Source: Pyrus communis (Eukaryota > Streptophyta > Magnoliopsida > Rosales > Rosaceae). From it: 64,000 nt of DNA. Made by a program: the position numbers and the translations under genes. The DNA is taken from contig NC_084806.1 in assembly GCF_963583255.1 (NCBI RefSeq), positions 29,760,935 through 29,824,934 of the forward strand. The letters are read 5' to 3'. The notes beneath the pieces are model-generated. The model did not search any database. It saw only the letters and a list, made by a program, of their open reading frames with translations, and was not told where the DNA came from. Of this stretch, positions 33,036 through 45,651 are shown one piece after another (the first letter of the stretch is position 1; each line of letters opens with the position of its first letter).

Positions 33036-35900
33036 TTAACCCAATTTGTATGCGTCAGTGTTTTGGACTTGTGAGATGTGCTTGAATGTGATGCCTTCAA
33101 ACGAGTCGGCCAAATAGCTGGCAACCATGTGATAGGATGCTAGAGTACAACTCATACAACGAAAGGTTCTATTGAGTTGGTTAATCACAAGTTCTGAATC
33201 GCCAAGGATGAATACGCGAGCTGCCGTCAAGTTGTGAAGGACGTTAAGGCTGATGATAAGGGATTCGTATTCGGCCTAATTATTCATACAATCGAAATCT
33301 AGCTTGAGAGAAAAATACCAGCGGTGGTGATCTAGGGATTGGATGACGAGTCCAACACTAGCCAAGGCCGAGGTACTAGAGCCATCAAAATACATTGTCC
33401 AATAATTATCACGTGTTTCCACCATGCCAATTTCGGTGTCGTTGCCCCCAAAATCGTATGGGGAAGGATGTTAAGCTAGGAAATCGGCTAGTGCTTGTCC
33501 TTTGATGGCTTTTTGGGGCACTGTTGACCCTAAAAACTACAAAGCCTACATGGTGCGTAGGCCGAGTAATTAATAAGCTAACTGCGTCAATCGGTTATGT
33601 GCGGGGCATGCCAACTTGGCGGTCGAGCTTGGTCGGTGAGTAAAATGTGTTGATGTTGCGTTGGGCGTGCTGCTAACTTCTTGATCTTGCGACTGTGGCC
33701 AAGGAAGGAACACGTCCCGGCCTTCGGGTTCTAGAGCCTGAAGACAAGGTTGCTAGTTCTGCGAAATTCAATATCAAATTTGGCTTTCAATGTGCTAAAT
33801 GTAGTAACTTGGTAACACCTCACTACGCCGAGATGGCTAATGAGATGACCTCTACCAACAAGGATCATAAATCCTTGTCGACCGAGACTTGGATAAATAA
33901 CCAGTCGGTCTTGAAGCAGTGTTGTTTATCCAAACTGAAGATGGTCCTTGATTGGCTGATTTTATGGCTCCAGTACTGTTTATCCAAATTGAAGATGTCG
34001 CCGGTTGCCTTCACAATGTTGTTTATCGAAACTGATGATGTGTTGGCGGAAGAAGAAAAATAAAAATCTCAATGTTGTTGAAAGGTTTCGCGTAGAGCGA
34101 GAATTTGTGCATGGTAGTTTGTGTGTTGAATTGGAGGGAGGTTTTCCTGTTGCCACTGCCTTTGTATTTATAGGGACGTGCTGACTTGACTCGATCAGTA
34201 TTGCATTTGATCTTTAACGCAGTTTGGCATGGATCAAAACCAACTAAATGCATGGTGTTATTATGTAATTGTCCAACCAATTTAAAATCTCCATCATTAT
34301 CTCCTTTTAATTGACCACATCTGACCCAACAATGATGGCTTTATCCCATCATCATGTGATCCATGGTCAAAAGATCACCACGTTACTATCCTTGTGCTAA
34401 TTGACTCTTCCTAATATGTCCATAGGCTGAAGCCTACTCTTTTGTTCAGATGCCATCCTAATCACATCACCATCTCATAATTTCACCTTTATCCTATGCG
34501 TGGATTAATTGCACGAAATTAATCCAGTAGTAATTGTATTGCTGTGTGAATCTGCCAACACCAATATGCCGAATATCCCCAATTAATTCTGAATTGTAGT
34601 TTAGAGATATAATTTGCATCACGTTTATCTTGTACAAGATAATTCATTATTAAAAAATAATTATTATGATAAAAAAAAATCATAATATTATCCTTGGATA
34701 ATAATAAAATTATCTTCATTTTTTTATCTGACAATGTGGAGCTATGCTTACTTAACTGCCTTGATTGCACGGACCGACAGTGTAAATTTGGGTCTAAACA
34801 AGCACATATTGTCAATTGAATTCGGATAGTGCCATTGTCCATTTCCCAATTCGGCCTTTTACTATGGCCGAGTGAGCATGTAGCGAATAACATTTGTTTG
34901 GGTGATGACCTGAGTAACCGATGGGAGCATGTAATGCCTGAGTTTTGATGTGGCGAAAAACAAGGCCAGGTAGAGCTTCTCGATAGCTGAATAATTCATC
35001 TCAGGTGAGTTAAGATTCTGGCTAAGATAAAAATAGCCTGCTCTCGCCCAGTGTCATTGTCTTGTGCAAGAAGACATCCGATGGATTCCTCGGCCACTGA
35101 AATATACAACTTGAGAGGTTTGCTACATCGAGGAGGCACAAGGACGGGTGGGGTTGTGAGGGAGACCTGGATTTGTGTGAAAGCATCTTCACACCATTCA
35201 AATTTGTTAGAATCCTTGAGTTTAAAAGCATGGAGAAAGCCTTCATTTTTCCACTAAAATGGCAATGAAGCGGCAGAGAAAATTAATCATGCCGAGTAAA
35301 GACTATAGTTGCTTCTTGGTTGTCGAGGGTGGAGTGTCGATGATTACACAAGCCTTATTTGCATCCACCTCGATGCCTCGATGATGCACAAGGAAAACCA
35401 AGAAGTTACCGACTGATACGCCGAAAGCGCACTTAGCAGGGTTCATTTTGAGGTTGTGTTAGCACATACGAAGGAAAGCTTGCCGAAGATCATCTAAATG
35501 TTCTTGGTAGCGCTTCAATTTGACCACCACATTTTTGATATACACTCTATGACCGTACCAATCAAGTCATGAAAGATGGTATTCATAACATGTTGGCATG
35601 TGGCAGCAACCTTTTTAAGGCTGAATGGCATGACTACGAATTCGTAGGTCCCAAGTGCCCCCGATCAACGAAAAGTAGTTTTGTGGACATCGGCCTCAGC
35701 AATGAAGATTTGGTTGTAGCCAGCATGGCCATCCATAAAGGATAACATCTCGTGGTTTACTGCAACGTCAATTAGTAAGTCTGAAATTGGCATTGGGTGT
35801 TCATCTTTAAGGGTTGCCAAATTCAAATTACAAAAATCGATGCAAATATGTAGAGCACTGCTTTTCTTTAAAACTGGTACGATATTTGCCAACCATTCAT
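33036..35900 (-). pseudogene. Gypsy C reverse transcriptase and RNase H, interrupted by solo LTR E
   Basis: Reverse transcriptase starts at 35,892 (VPVLKKSSALHICIDFCNLN; the usual 'MCVDFRDLN' box is degraded). It shows HPMPISDLLIDVAVNHEMLS and SFMDGHAGYNQI, and goes through frameshifts to 35,000. The connection/RNase H part reads SAIEKLYLALFFATSKLRHY (about 34,995-34,935) up to 34,801. There solo LTR E interrupts; the frame resumes at 33,521 with PQKAIKGQALADF. The second RNase H domain follows (AARVFILGDSELVINQLNR near 33,225). The YxDD motif was not found in an open frame. The pieces fall in the correct order, so this is one decayed gene rather than several. Confidence 0.75.
33522..34800 (-). 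mobile_element. Solo LTR E (gypsy, related to the LTRs of C)
   Basis: It runs TGTTGACCCTAAAAAC ... GGGTCTAAACA, 1,279 bp, inserted in the RNase H of gypsy C. Target duplication GGCAC/AGCAC (33,517-33,521 and 34,801-34,805) has one mismatch. The first 620 bp or so match the gypsy C LTRs, after which it diverges. A TATA box (tttatagggacg read on the plus strand; ctataaatac on the minus) lies near 34,165. It joins the same family by its ends but is a distinct subfamily. Removal restores the frame across QYVPQK. Confidence 0.87.
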
Positions 35901-36299
35901 CGTATTGAACTGTCTCAATAAACCCGCCTTTTAAAAGTCGAACAAGTTCATTTTTTATGCCAAGTTGTACTTCGGTCGAGAATCGTCGAGGAGGGAGGTT
36001 GGCGAAAAGGCTTTAAGCTAGTTTTGATGTGTAATTTGTGCTTGACGAGTGTTTGATCTAGACCAGGCATCTCATGGTAACTCTAAGCAAAACAATCTTT
36101 AAATTCTTTAAGTAGTTTACAGAGTTTTGTTTTCATGAGTTGGGGTAACAAAGCATTAATAAATAAAGGCCGAACGTCATCGGTCGTTCCAACATTTATT
36201 TCCTCTAATGGGTCTTTGACCTGGGGCTGACTGTTTTCGAGCTTGGTCGGGGCGGTTTGGACTTGTCAAGTGACAGGACTAGACCATTGTCTCATTCGG

Positions 36300-36990
36300 T
36301 GAGAAACTCAATTAAGTTCACCGTAGAATTTGGTTGCTTGGAAATGCCATACCAATGGGCCAGCAGTCGCTCCATGGTGGATGAAACCGCAGTCTAGCAT
36401 GAAAGCTTGTAAAGTGATGCAGCAGACGTGATCGTCGTAATAGCGAGCTTGAATCATATTATCTTCGAACGGCTGATTGTTAGCCAGATGAATCACGACC
36501 GATTTACCATCCCAAAAAATAAGGACTTGATATAATAATGACGGGATACAGCTTGTTTGGTGGATCCAATCACGATCAAGCAAGGCATTATACTCAGTCT
36601 TTGAATCGACCATTAAAAACACGGTCATGTGATTGCGACCTACGATATTTACCTCTAAAGGAAGCACTCCCTTGGTCTGGGACTTGTCACCGACAAAGCT
36701 ACTCATGGTTACCCCTGATGGGATGAGTTCGTCGTTGGAGCGTCATAATGCCTTCATGATGGAAACAGGCATGATGTTGACTGTTGCCCTACAATCGATG
36801 AAAATTTTGGAAATTGGGTATCCTTCAATATAAGCCATAACATACAATGACTTTAAATATTGAAGATTGACGGAAGAAGAGCTGGGGAATAGTTCGGCAC
36901 AAGCTGCCCTAAGTTTATCGTCTTTGCTTACTTGCTCAGCCTCCTCGATGGTGACGAAGTCAACTTGTGTTGCTTCCTTAGGAACCACGT
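36300..36990 (-). pseudogene. Gypsy C aspartic protease region
   Basis: 36,988-36,743 encodes AACAELFPSSSSVNLQYLKS and then IDCRATVNIMPVS, a damaged version of the gypsy protease active site (normally D-S/T/G-G-A/S followed by a hydrophobic NIL/NIM P). The 36,706-36,308 frame (PLEVNIVGRNHMTVFLMVDS, YNALLDRDWIHQ) is the second half of the protease domain. The active-site Gly is replaced by Arg, and there is a frame break between the halves. Confidence 0.75.
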
Positions 36991-37591
36991 TGCCATCTAG
37001 GAAATTTGATTAGGACGTGGTTGGCTGGAACTCAGCACATAAAACGTGGATCCTGTTGATTTCCATATTTTCAAGGACCGAAGGGCCCATCAGGACGTGA
37101 TCTTCATCTTCTGGATTTTCGGGCAAGGCATCCTACTCTTGAGTATCTTTTGCTTGATCATCTTCTGCTTCAGCGAGTAATTGTTCATGTGGTACATACA
37201 CTGGACTTGTTTTATTCTGATTGTCATCCCTAAGCTTGCTCGACATTAGGACTTGGTTCTGCCCCTATGAAGCCTTGTGGGTCCAATCCTGATAGGCGAT
37301 GCGGGCGTCCCTTGTGTCCAAGTAAGCATTTAAACATGCCATACGCTTTTTTTCGTCTGCCATAAGGCCGAAGAGGGACACACCTGAAAAAACTTAAAAA
37401 TGGTATCACATATATTAGAGGTCCTCGAGAGAGAAAGGAAGCTTAGCAGTATCTATATCAGTATATGGTTCAACCTCGAAGCCAAGAACTCGAGCCTTAC
37501 GTATATGCTGGAACCTGGCCTTTATCCTCGGATCTGTTGTCTTTTGGATGATCTGTTCGGCATCAGGGCAAGTTAGTGCCAGGTCCAGAGC

Positions 37592-40333
37592 CTATTGGCA
37601 TGCTTTTGGTAGGCCGTACAAGTCATTAGCGAAATGCTTCTTATGAAACTCCCGCATGTATTCCAAAGCTTCACCGAGAAATGATGGTTGAAGATTTCGT
37701 CGGACTTTAATTAATGGGTCTTGTGGGGGTAATGGAGGAAGTTTGCTTTTCGCTTCCTTCCTAAAGTGCACGAAATTAGCTTTCATTTCCCCAGGTTGAA
37801 TGAAGAGTTTGTTGTGCTTCTTAAATTCTTCAATTGTGGTTTTGAAGTCTCGGTCGATCACCTTCTTTCCTTGAAGTAACTCGGCCATGATTGTCGAAGG
37901 TTGTCGGTCATCTTCACTAACCGTTGTTTCTTTCGGCTGCCATTTGGTAGTCGAGGTAGCTTGGGCTGCTTGTCGGTGAGCCATACAGTCTATTCACTGG
38001 CGTCGACGATTTTGCGATTTAGACAATGCGGTATATACACCTGTATGAGAGTTATAACTATACCAACGTTGGTCGCGTGGCTCAAGTGGCTTGAAGGTTC
38101 TCTGGATAGTGGATGAGCTCGAACTGCTAGAGTTGTGCACATAATAATCCTCATTATAAAACGGTGTGTCAAAATTAAGTCGCCGTTTGGCTGAAGGTGG
38201 CCTGTCATTCCGTGTTTGAGGGCTGAGCCTATCGAAACCAAAAATTAAGATAATGTTTTCCTTTGGCCTGTTGTGGTATTATAGCCCAAAATGGCTTCTC
38301 CTTTGGCTCAATTAAGATAATGTTTTCTTTGCATCGACTACACAAAACCATTGCCCCGTCCGTTTCCTCTGCACTGGAGTCTGACATGGACTCGATGACA
38401 GACGGTCCTGAAAAGTCTTTAGGCAGCTCATTTGAAAACAAATCGATCTTCAACCGTGGCTAAGAGTTTTTCTTTGGGATGAATTGCATTGGAATGAACT
38501 CGGCTTTCCCTTTTCCTTTGTTTTTGGGTAGATGAGCATCTACCATGCTTACCGTCGCCGAAGGGAAAGGATTGGTGTCAACTAACTCGGCCTTCCCTTC
38601 TCCTTTGTTTTTGGGTAGATGAGCATCTACCATGTTTACCGTTGCCGAAAGGAAAGGATTGGTGTCAACTACCTTTTAGTTTTCAGGAAATTTTAGCTTG
38701 CCATTATCAATCCAGCTTTGAATGGCATCGCGAAATACGACACAGTTGTTTGTCGTATGTTTGTTCGAGTTATGATATTTGCAATAAGTTTTGCCTTTTA
38801 AGTCTTCAGCCTTGGGAATATTATGCCCTGGTTGAAGCTTGATAATTTTTGCGAGCAGTAACTAGTCGAAGATGGCATTGACCTTGGTGATGTTGAAGGT
38901 GTAGACCTTTGATGTTTTAATAGGAGTTTCCATAGGGGCCGAGCGAGTTTTGGCATCTTTGGAGCTAGCGTAAGCCAATGTTTTGCATACATATGGTTTG
39001 TCAATCACTATCTCAGCTACATCTACGCTTACGCATTAGGACTCTTCCCCGTCAGTCGATGCATAACTGATCATAGGGTTCTTGTAGATCGTTCCTCAGG
39101 GATAGGGAGTTTAAGATCTTCTCTTCTTAGAGCAAATAATCATATTGTTTGATATGTTGAGCCAGTTCATACATATCTCGAAAGTTTGCCCCCAAGAATT
39201 TCTTTTTGTACTCTACATCCAAGTCGTTTAGAGCAAGTCTAATGAACTTGACTTCAGGGAGAGGTACTCGGCACCAGTTTCTAGCCGACTTAAACCTTGT
39301 AAGGTATTCCATCGGTGACTCGTCAGAGGTTTGACCCATCCTTGCTAAAGAAGATACTAACACGTCCATCCCTGGTCGATAGAAATGTTCATTAAACTTC
39401 TCGACTAGTTCCTCCCAACTTTGGATAGAGTTGGGTGGGAGGTGGATATACCATGTGAATGCTGAGCCCATTAACGAAAAGTTGAACAATTACAGCTTAT
39501 GGAAATCACTGTTAACGTCCCCACATTAAGCAGTGAATCGAGCCACGTGTTATAATGACGATAGGGACGACTCTCCAACGAAAAGGCTAAAGTCCGAGAT
39601 CTTGAACCCCTTGGGGTACTCGAACTTTTCCACATAAGCAAGGTATGGGTGAATGAATTTTGTAAACTTTGGCCTTTTTTTCAAGGCCGATTCAATCATT
39701 CTCTGGACTTCGACCATGTCAACAAATGTCATTTCTGCCCTCTGATCGAAGTTGTTTGATCTGCTGGTTGACCCACCACTTTTTTCCAAGTCAATCATTT
39801 TGAGTCGAACGGATCACGTCTCGGCCTATATCATTGGAAATAGGTTATTCTTGAAAAAAGCTGCCTGATTCGATTGGCGGATCCACTATCATGGACTCTA
39901 CTAACTAGGATATCACGTATTTCTTCACGTATGTTTTTTATTTCTCTGTTGAACATCTGCTCTAATTGCCGAGATTGTTCTTCAAGTTGCACTCGAAGAA
40001 ACGATGTGGTTGTGGGTCAGAAGCATCACCACCGTCTTCATCACAATCCTCCACTATTCATTCAATAAAAATTCCTTTTGACGTTTTGGTGGGGATTTCC
40101 GCAACACGAGGTTGACTGCCGAGACTAACTTCCTTTTCTCGACGTGTCACACTTGTTGCTTCAGGTGTCACGGCAGCAGGAATAATCTGTGCCTGTAACA
40201 AGCCATCTTGTCCTGGGTTCTGGATTGGAAGATTAGTCGTTGATTTTCCCATAACTGTTTTCTTTTTTACTGACTGTGTCTTAATGGTCATGAACTTCGT
40301 AGCTTTAGCACTAGGTCCCACCGAGCGTGCCAA
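37592..40333 (-). pseudogene. Gypsy C gag region
   Basis: Gag opens just inside the 5' LTR at 40,333 (MARSVGPSAKATKFMTIKTQ). Middle piece 39,798-39,550 contains EVQRMIESALKKRPKF and YLAYVEKFEYPKGFKI. The main Retrotrans_gag domain is at 39,489-39,127 (FNFSLMGSAFTWYIHLPPNS, RMGQTSDESPMEYLTRFKSA). Downstream pieces at 38,453-37,592 carry a CxxC pair (CSRCKEN), perhaps a remnant of a zinc site, and a basic proline-rich linker to protease. A 55-60 bp block near 38,500-38,565 (aactcggc ... gagcatctaccatg) is tandemly duplicated at 38,582-38,650. Many stops. Confidence 0.75.
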
Positions 40334-40335
40334 TA

Positions 40336-41322
40336 TGTTGACCCTAAAACTACCAAAACTACATGGTGCGGAAGCCGAGTAATTAATAAGCTAACTACGT
40401 CATTCAGTTGTGTACGGGGCATGCCAACTCGTTGACCGAGCTCAGCCGAGGAGTAAAATATGTTAATGTAGCGTTGGGCGCGCTATCAACTTCTTGATCT
40501 TGCGACAGTGGCTGAGGAAGGAACACGTCTCGGCCTTCGGGTTCTAGAGCCTGAAGATAAGGCTCCTAGTTCTGCGAAGTTCAATATCAAATTCGGCTTT
40601 CAATTTGTCAAATGTAGTAACTTGGTAACACCTCACTTCACCGAGAATGTTGATGAGATGACCTCTACTAACAAGGACTCGGAAATCCTTGTCGACCGAG
40701 ACTTGGATAAATAACCAATCGGTCTCGAAGCAGTGTTGTTTATCCAAACTGAAGGTGCTTCTCGATCAGCTGATTCTACTGCTCCAGTGCTGTTTATCCA
40801 AACTGAAGATGTCGCCGGTTGCCTTCACAATACTGTTTATCCAAATTGAAGATGTGTTGGCGGAAAAAAGGGGAGAGGGATAAAAATCTCAAGGTTGTTG
40901 AGAAGTTTTGTGGAAGGCGATTTGTGTGGTGAATTGGAGGGGCTTTGAATGTACACTCCCTGCCTTATTTATAGTAGCAAAATCCTTTATAGCCGAGCTG
41001 GAATCATACTCAGATTAGAACTTCTCAACCTAATCTGATTAGGTTTCGACCAATCCTATCTCCAAAAGAACTTTGAATCGAGCTAATTAACAAACTAGAT
41101 ACATCTCCTAAGTCTCAGTATCCTTAGCCTATTAAGACTCCTTATTGCACTAGGTCTCGACTACTCCACTCTTATCTAAACAAACCTGTCCTGCAATAGG
41201 ATTCGGCTGATCCTGACTGGACAGCCCGCGATGACTGGACGACCCATGATAATTCTAGAAGAAGACTACTAGGCCGATAACAACTCTAAGCTTGGCCCAA
41301 AACAATATTTTGGGTCCAAACA
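40336..41322 (-). repeat. Right (5') LTR of gypsy C
   Basis: On the plus strand it reads TGTTGACCCTAAAAC ... GGGTCCAAACA, 987 bp. It differs from the left LTR by many substitutions and small indels, including an extra 'gatgactggacg' repeat near 41,230. This means that gypsy C is itself not recent. The gag start lies 3 bp inside its inner edge. Confidence 0.92.
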
Positions 41323-41327
41323 CCATC

Positions 41328-44300
41328 ATAACTGAATTTCTTCCTTTTGGGAATAAGAAATGATGAACTTAGCAAAATCCAATTTTGTGACCATCAACAT
41401 CTTACACAAGAGATACTTTCATGAATTCATAATGCCCGAGAATTCATGTGGAAGAATATGATATTAGAAAACATTCTTTGCTTAAAGGCTCATTGAATCA
41501 TATTCATGAAACCAGAAGTTTCCATCATCTCTTCATTGATTCATATTAATGAAACCAAAAATTTCCATAGATTCCTATATCTAACAAACTGAACTAGAAG
41601 TTTCAAGCATGTATAAACCAGAAGAGAAGGAATCTTTATATACACACACACACACACACATACACACACACACACACACACACATGTGCATACATTTGAG
41701 TTATAAATACAAAAACAAACAAATTGGGGGCGGGGCATTCACAAAGGTTGCTCATGTGAAGCCTCAGTACTTGGCAGTACCCTAAAAAGGGGAGGCACTG
41801 GAGATTGACCATGTGACGCCCCAGTACTTGGCAAAACACCCTAGGGGGAAGGCACCAATTGCCTTCATAATCTAGCCATAAATTTCTGGTGATCACTTTG
41901 AATCTGACTTTCGGATTCCTGCAGCTAGTTAAGCTTTCTTTTCATGCTCGTTTAGTAAATATTTGTAAGTTTGTGCAACTCTTTATTATTATGCTTGAGC
42001 CGTCTGATCTCTTGTCTAAGACTTGCCACCTCAGCCATTAATGTTTTGACTTAGCGAGTTCCAACAAGTAGGCGTTGGCCTATGTTGGACACAGAACCCG
42101 CGCACTGAACACTGAAAGCCAAAGAGTCTTGAACGGCCAATTCATCAAACCTCTTTGAAAGTATTCTTTTATCTCTAGGGGTGAGAAGGTTTCTAGCTAC
42201 TACTGTAGTCGTTATATCATCCCTCATCACATAATCTCTAATCGTAAGAGGCCATTAGAAGATAAGATGAACGGGCGCCATATATTATCCTGACGCAGGA
42301 TGTGTGCATCTCCCCCGAGACTTAAATCTAAACAAAGGTTAGATGGGCATGCCATTTTTAGAAATGATGAAAGAAAATGGTTGGATAGAGTGAAATCTTA
42401 AAAATACAACAGAGACAATTTTCACAGGTAAGCAATCTTTAAATCGTGCATTTTTGATACAATTGATACCTCTATAAAAGGAGAGGTAACACAACCACTT
42501 GTTCAAAAATCAAAAAGACATTGCTCCCCGAATTTCAAAAACCGGATTTTCTGCATAAAGTTTGTCAACATTTTTTCAGAAGCAATCTCAGCTTTCTAGA
42601 TATCAAGGACAACTCTGGCAAAGTTAATATGCGTAAAGTTCATTATTCCAACTACACCACTATTGCCGACGAGCGTGGGTGACAAGGCCACATCCGCACC
42701 ACTACCTGCTATTGGGAAACCCTATATATGTTGACCTTTGTTCACCATGGCAAGGCACACCTCCAAAGTGCCTAACTCATCTTCTTTGCCGAGAATGCAT
42801 CTGCAACAAAACCTCTCAACATATTCAGTCTTTATTCTCTCTGAGAATACCTCTTCAACAAAGTCCCTCAAAATGCCAAACTCATTTTCGTAGCAAGAAA
42901 TATTTTTGGTCAAGAAGCTTTACATCATCATAAAATCCTTCTATTGTTTTCCTTCAAGAGAAAAAGTATTTCATATCATTAGATTTGAGAACAAGAGTAT
43001 CTCATATCATGCTCTTTCCCTGTGTTTTCCTGTGACCTTGCTCTTGCCTACATGACAAGGATAAAGAAAGCAATCAATCAGAACCAGAAATCAAACTTCT
43101 GATAAAAAAACAACTGCCTAGAACTTTTCCCTGATTGCTTACCTTACATTGGTCTTGAGTAGTCATCTTCAACTATTGTTGGAGTTGGGCCTCAAGTCAC
43201 CAACACTACAGAATAATCAGTACATTGTTGGCTGAAGCTGCCAAGGATGGACGAGTCACCAAGAAGTGATGGACCATCCAAAGGCAAAGGTTGCACACCA
43301 CTTCTAATGGGTAAAAGACTGAAGCAGAATGATCAACTATGAGCCTATGGAAGTCTAAAGCGAGAAAATTGGTGGTTGACTAAGTGAATGGAAGACCAAA
43401 GTTCAGTGATGGGAATCCTACTCATAGCCCCAGCAAAATCTACCAGTTTATATCATTCACATGATGTACAAAAAAGGTAATGAAAATTACTAATTGATTA
43501 CAAGTTACAGAGATGCTGCACCGATTGCAAGTTTCAATTAGACTTGGCAATATTGAACTGTTGCATGCCCGAAGCATGACAATCACCGCATGAATTAAAT
43601 TTCCAAAAGGGATAATCCATGGACATGGCAATTTTAATATATCTCATGCCTGAAGCATGATCGATGTGTAGGTTCTAATGACTCAACTCCCCAGAAGTGG
43701 GGATTAAAAATCCAAGCTTTATAATGCTCTAGAGGAGGTTATGATCCATATTCTCAAACTATTCATCTAATAAGAGATGACTATCCTATAAGAGACAATG
43801 TAAAGCCCCTGAAGAGGCAAGGATATCCAAAGTAATTAAATGACTACAAATATGCATGTGCATGCACATGAGAATTATGGGATCATGAATTGATGATTAC
43901 CAATGTTAATTTTGGTTTTCAGTAGCTACTAAATTCATCAAAGAGTTGTGTTGATATTGAGCCACGTTCTTTTGTTCGTCGACAAAAACCAAAATTATTG
44001 GCCAAAATGGAGAAAGGCAATTCCATTACAATTTATTAAGAATGTGGAAAAATGGACCTATAGTACAAATTGCCAAATGATGTTGAACCCAGAAGGTTAT
44101 ATGGGCATTTGTAATACAATGAAATACACTAACATGATATGACACATGGTTCCTAGTTGAAACCTGAAATTGTAATAAACTCCTGGAAACATGATTTCTC
44201 GTTGTGAAACTTGTCCATTTCAGTGGAGAATTATATATATGCCCGAAGCATGTCTCCACAAGTATATCCTTCTAGTATACATGGAAGCAAGTTGCACTGT

Positions 44301-45285
44301 ATAAATTCCAAAGGAGAATGTGTCATGAAGTGTAGAAAATCACTAAAGGATTCAGATTGCTTAAAGAAAGCCCTGGAAAGGTAAAGCATAAATTATGTAC
44401 TCAATACCAATACATGGTATAAATTGCCTTGATGAGTACTATCATTATGATGTTGTTGCAACATACTAAATCTCTTGCAAGAGTTAATAATATTAGAATG
44501 AGACTCCTGAAGAGTCTAGAAAGATTATAAAGTGTTCAAAGGAATATTGTCTCGAGCTGCAGATCGAACAATATGCCAAAACGAATCTTACCCATGATGT
44601 TTATGGTATTAAAGAATCAAATGGATTGAAGATTATGAGTTGCATACTCAGATGATTAACCAATATTTAGACACTAAGAAAGATCATTCATCCTCGTGAG
44701 GGAAATGATAAATTGATATTTGGTCCAGGAGTACCATATCTTAATGAAGTATGTGCCTTACTATATTTTGCACAATACGTTGAATCAGATGTTACACTTC
44801 CTATAGAGCATAATACCAACAAATGGGTATTGCAATGAAATAAAGTATTGATATCTCCAGGAAAGTATAGACATGTGCTTGTTCTATTCTAAAGAACTCA
44901 TTGATAGCCATGGTCTTATTGGGCAAGCAAAATTTGAATACCTTTCTAACCTGCATACAAATCGTTCTCATAAAGGATTTGTATTTACATATGGAAATAG
45001 ATTGACTCTGCAATGATCAAGGAAGTCAAGATTTAGTGCTACATAAATACATATCTCCATGAAGCTAGTCATGAATGTATTTGGATAATACTTGCAACCC
45101 ATTAAAATTTGGAGCTCCTGTGCACCGCCTTTAGAAGCTAACACTCCAACTGTCATGCATGGTATCGGATTACATCAATTTAGTAATCAGCCAGAATAAA
45201 GAATTCGAAATCAAGGGGAGTATCCAAAACTGATCAAGATTTTAACAAGGCAACAGATATTTACATATGGCCATCCAAGGGGGAG
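41328..45285 (+). other. Copia B internal region, right part (decayed pol)
   Basis: Nearly 4 kb without an intact gene. Toward the end, weak copia reverse transcriptase/RNase H similarity is readable over stops: at 44,690-44,790 an 'FGPGVPYLNEVCALLYFAQY'-like block, and around 45,020-45,110 a scrambled RNase H tail. The rest (41,890-44,600) shows only scattered 'cccgaagcatg' and 'cctgaagag' words, typical of this copia family. It ends with a polypurine tract at 45,277-45,285. Confidence 0.55.
41641..41684. repeat. (AC)n microsatellite
   Basis: A run of about 44 bp of AC repeats is interrupted once by a single T. The Cys-Val repeat ORFs on the minus strand are artefacts of it. Confidence 0.95.
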
Positions 45286-45651
45286 TGTTATAGATACTAT
45301 GTGGATGACCCACATGAATAGTGATTCCTTTGCCTATAAAATGAATGAGAGGAGAAGGAGGAGAACACACAACAAACAGAAGAAAGAAAAAGGAAGGAAG
45401 AAAGAGAGAAAGAAAAGAAGAGAGATGAGAGGAAGAAGAGAAAGAAGAAAGATACATAAGAAAATACCAATGAGTTGGGCTAGAGAAAAAAGAGCAAATA
45501 GTGAGAGTTATCTTTGTACCCCTATTATTTCACGTAATGAAAGAAAGTACTACTGCTGTCCCAAGGATGTAGGCACACTTGCCAAACCTCATAAATATTA
45601 TGTCTCATTTACTTTATGTTCCATTGCACACATACCTTCGATTTTACAACA
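45286..45651 (+). repeat. 3' LTR of copia B
   Basis: The LTR runs TGTTATAGAT ... TTTTACAACA, 366 bp, preceded by the tract aagggggag and followed by the AAGTG target duplication. The sequence directly after it is integrase of copia A. Confidence 0.92.

Larger units (their letters stand above)
25398..41322 (-). mobile_element. Gypsy element C (Tat-like, with antisense gene), inserted in copia B
   Basis: LTRs at 25,398-26,360 and 40,336-41,322 are flanked by the duplication CCATC (25,393-25,397 and 41,323-41,327). Gag-pol is on the minus strand, so the right LTR is the 5' one. Next to it on that strand is TATTGGCACGCTCGGTGGG, a likely primer site starting TGG. A purine-rich tract (aaaagcgaagaggc) precedes the left, 3' LTR. 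The TATA box ctataaatag in the left LTR is on the minus strand near 26,020. Order on the minus strand: gag (40,333 to about 37,592), protease (about 36,990-36,300), reverse transcriptase (about 35,900-35,000), RNase H (34,960-33,036, interrupted), integrase (32,739 to about 31,640), then a plus-strand gene (26,944 to about 31,500). All reading frames are broken. It carries two solo-LTR insertions, D and E. Confidence 0.92.
23457..45651 (+). mobile_element. Copia element B (host of gypsy C), inserted in copia A
   Basis: Two 366-bp LTRs (23,457-23,822 and 45,286-45,651) are flanked by the 5-bp duplication AAGTG (23,452-23,456 and 45,652-45,656). Removing the element rejoins the copia A integrase frame (LLKNKS to VFIMFKD) exactly. 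A polypurine tract (aagggggag) sits directly before the 3' LTR, giving plus orientation. By eye the LTRs differ at about 30 of 366 positions, so this is an old insertion. Its internal region (23,823-25,392 and 41,328-45,285, about 5.5 kb) is heavily decayed and is itself split by gypsy C. Confidence 0.92.

Noticed and set aside
33522..34800. Middle LTR-like copy as the 3' LTR of a separate full element
   Set aside because: The gypsy C RNase H frame rejoins across it and it has its own short target duplication, so it is a solo LTR.
41541..41896. Open frames with Cys-Val repeats
   Set aside because: They are translations of the (AC)n microsatellite.
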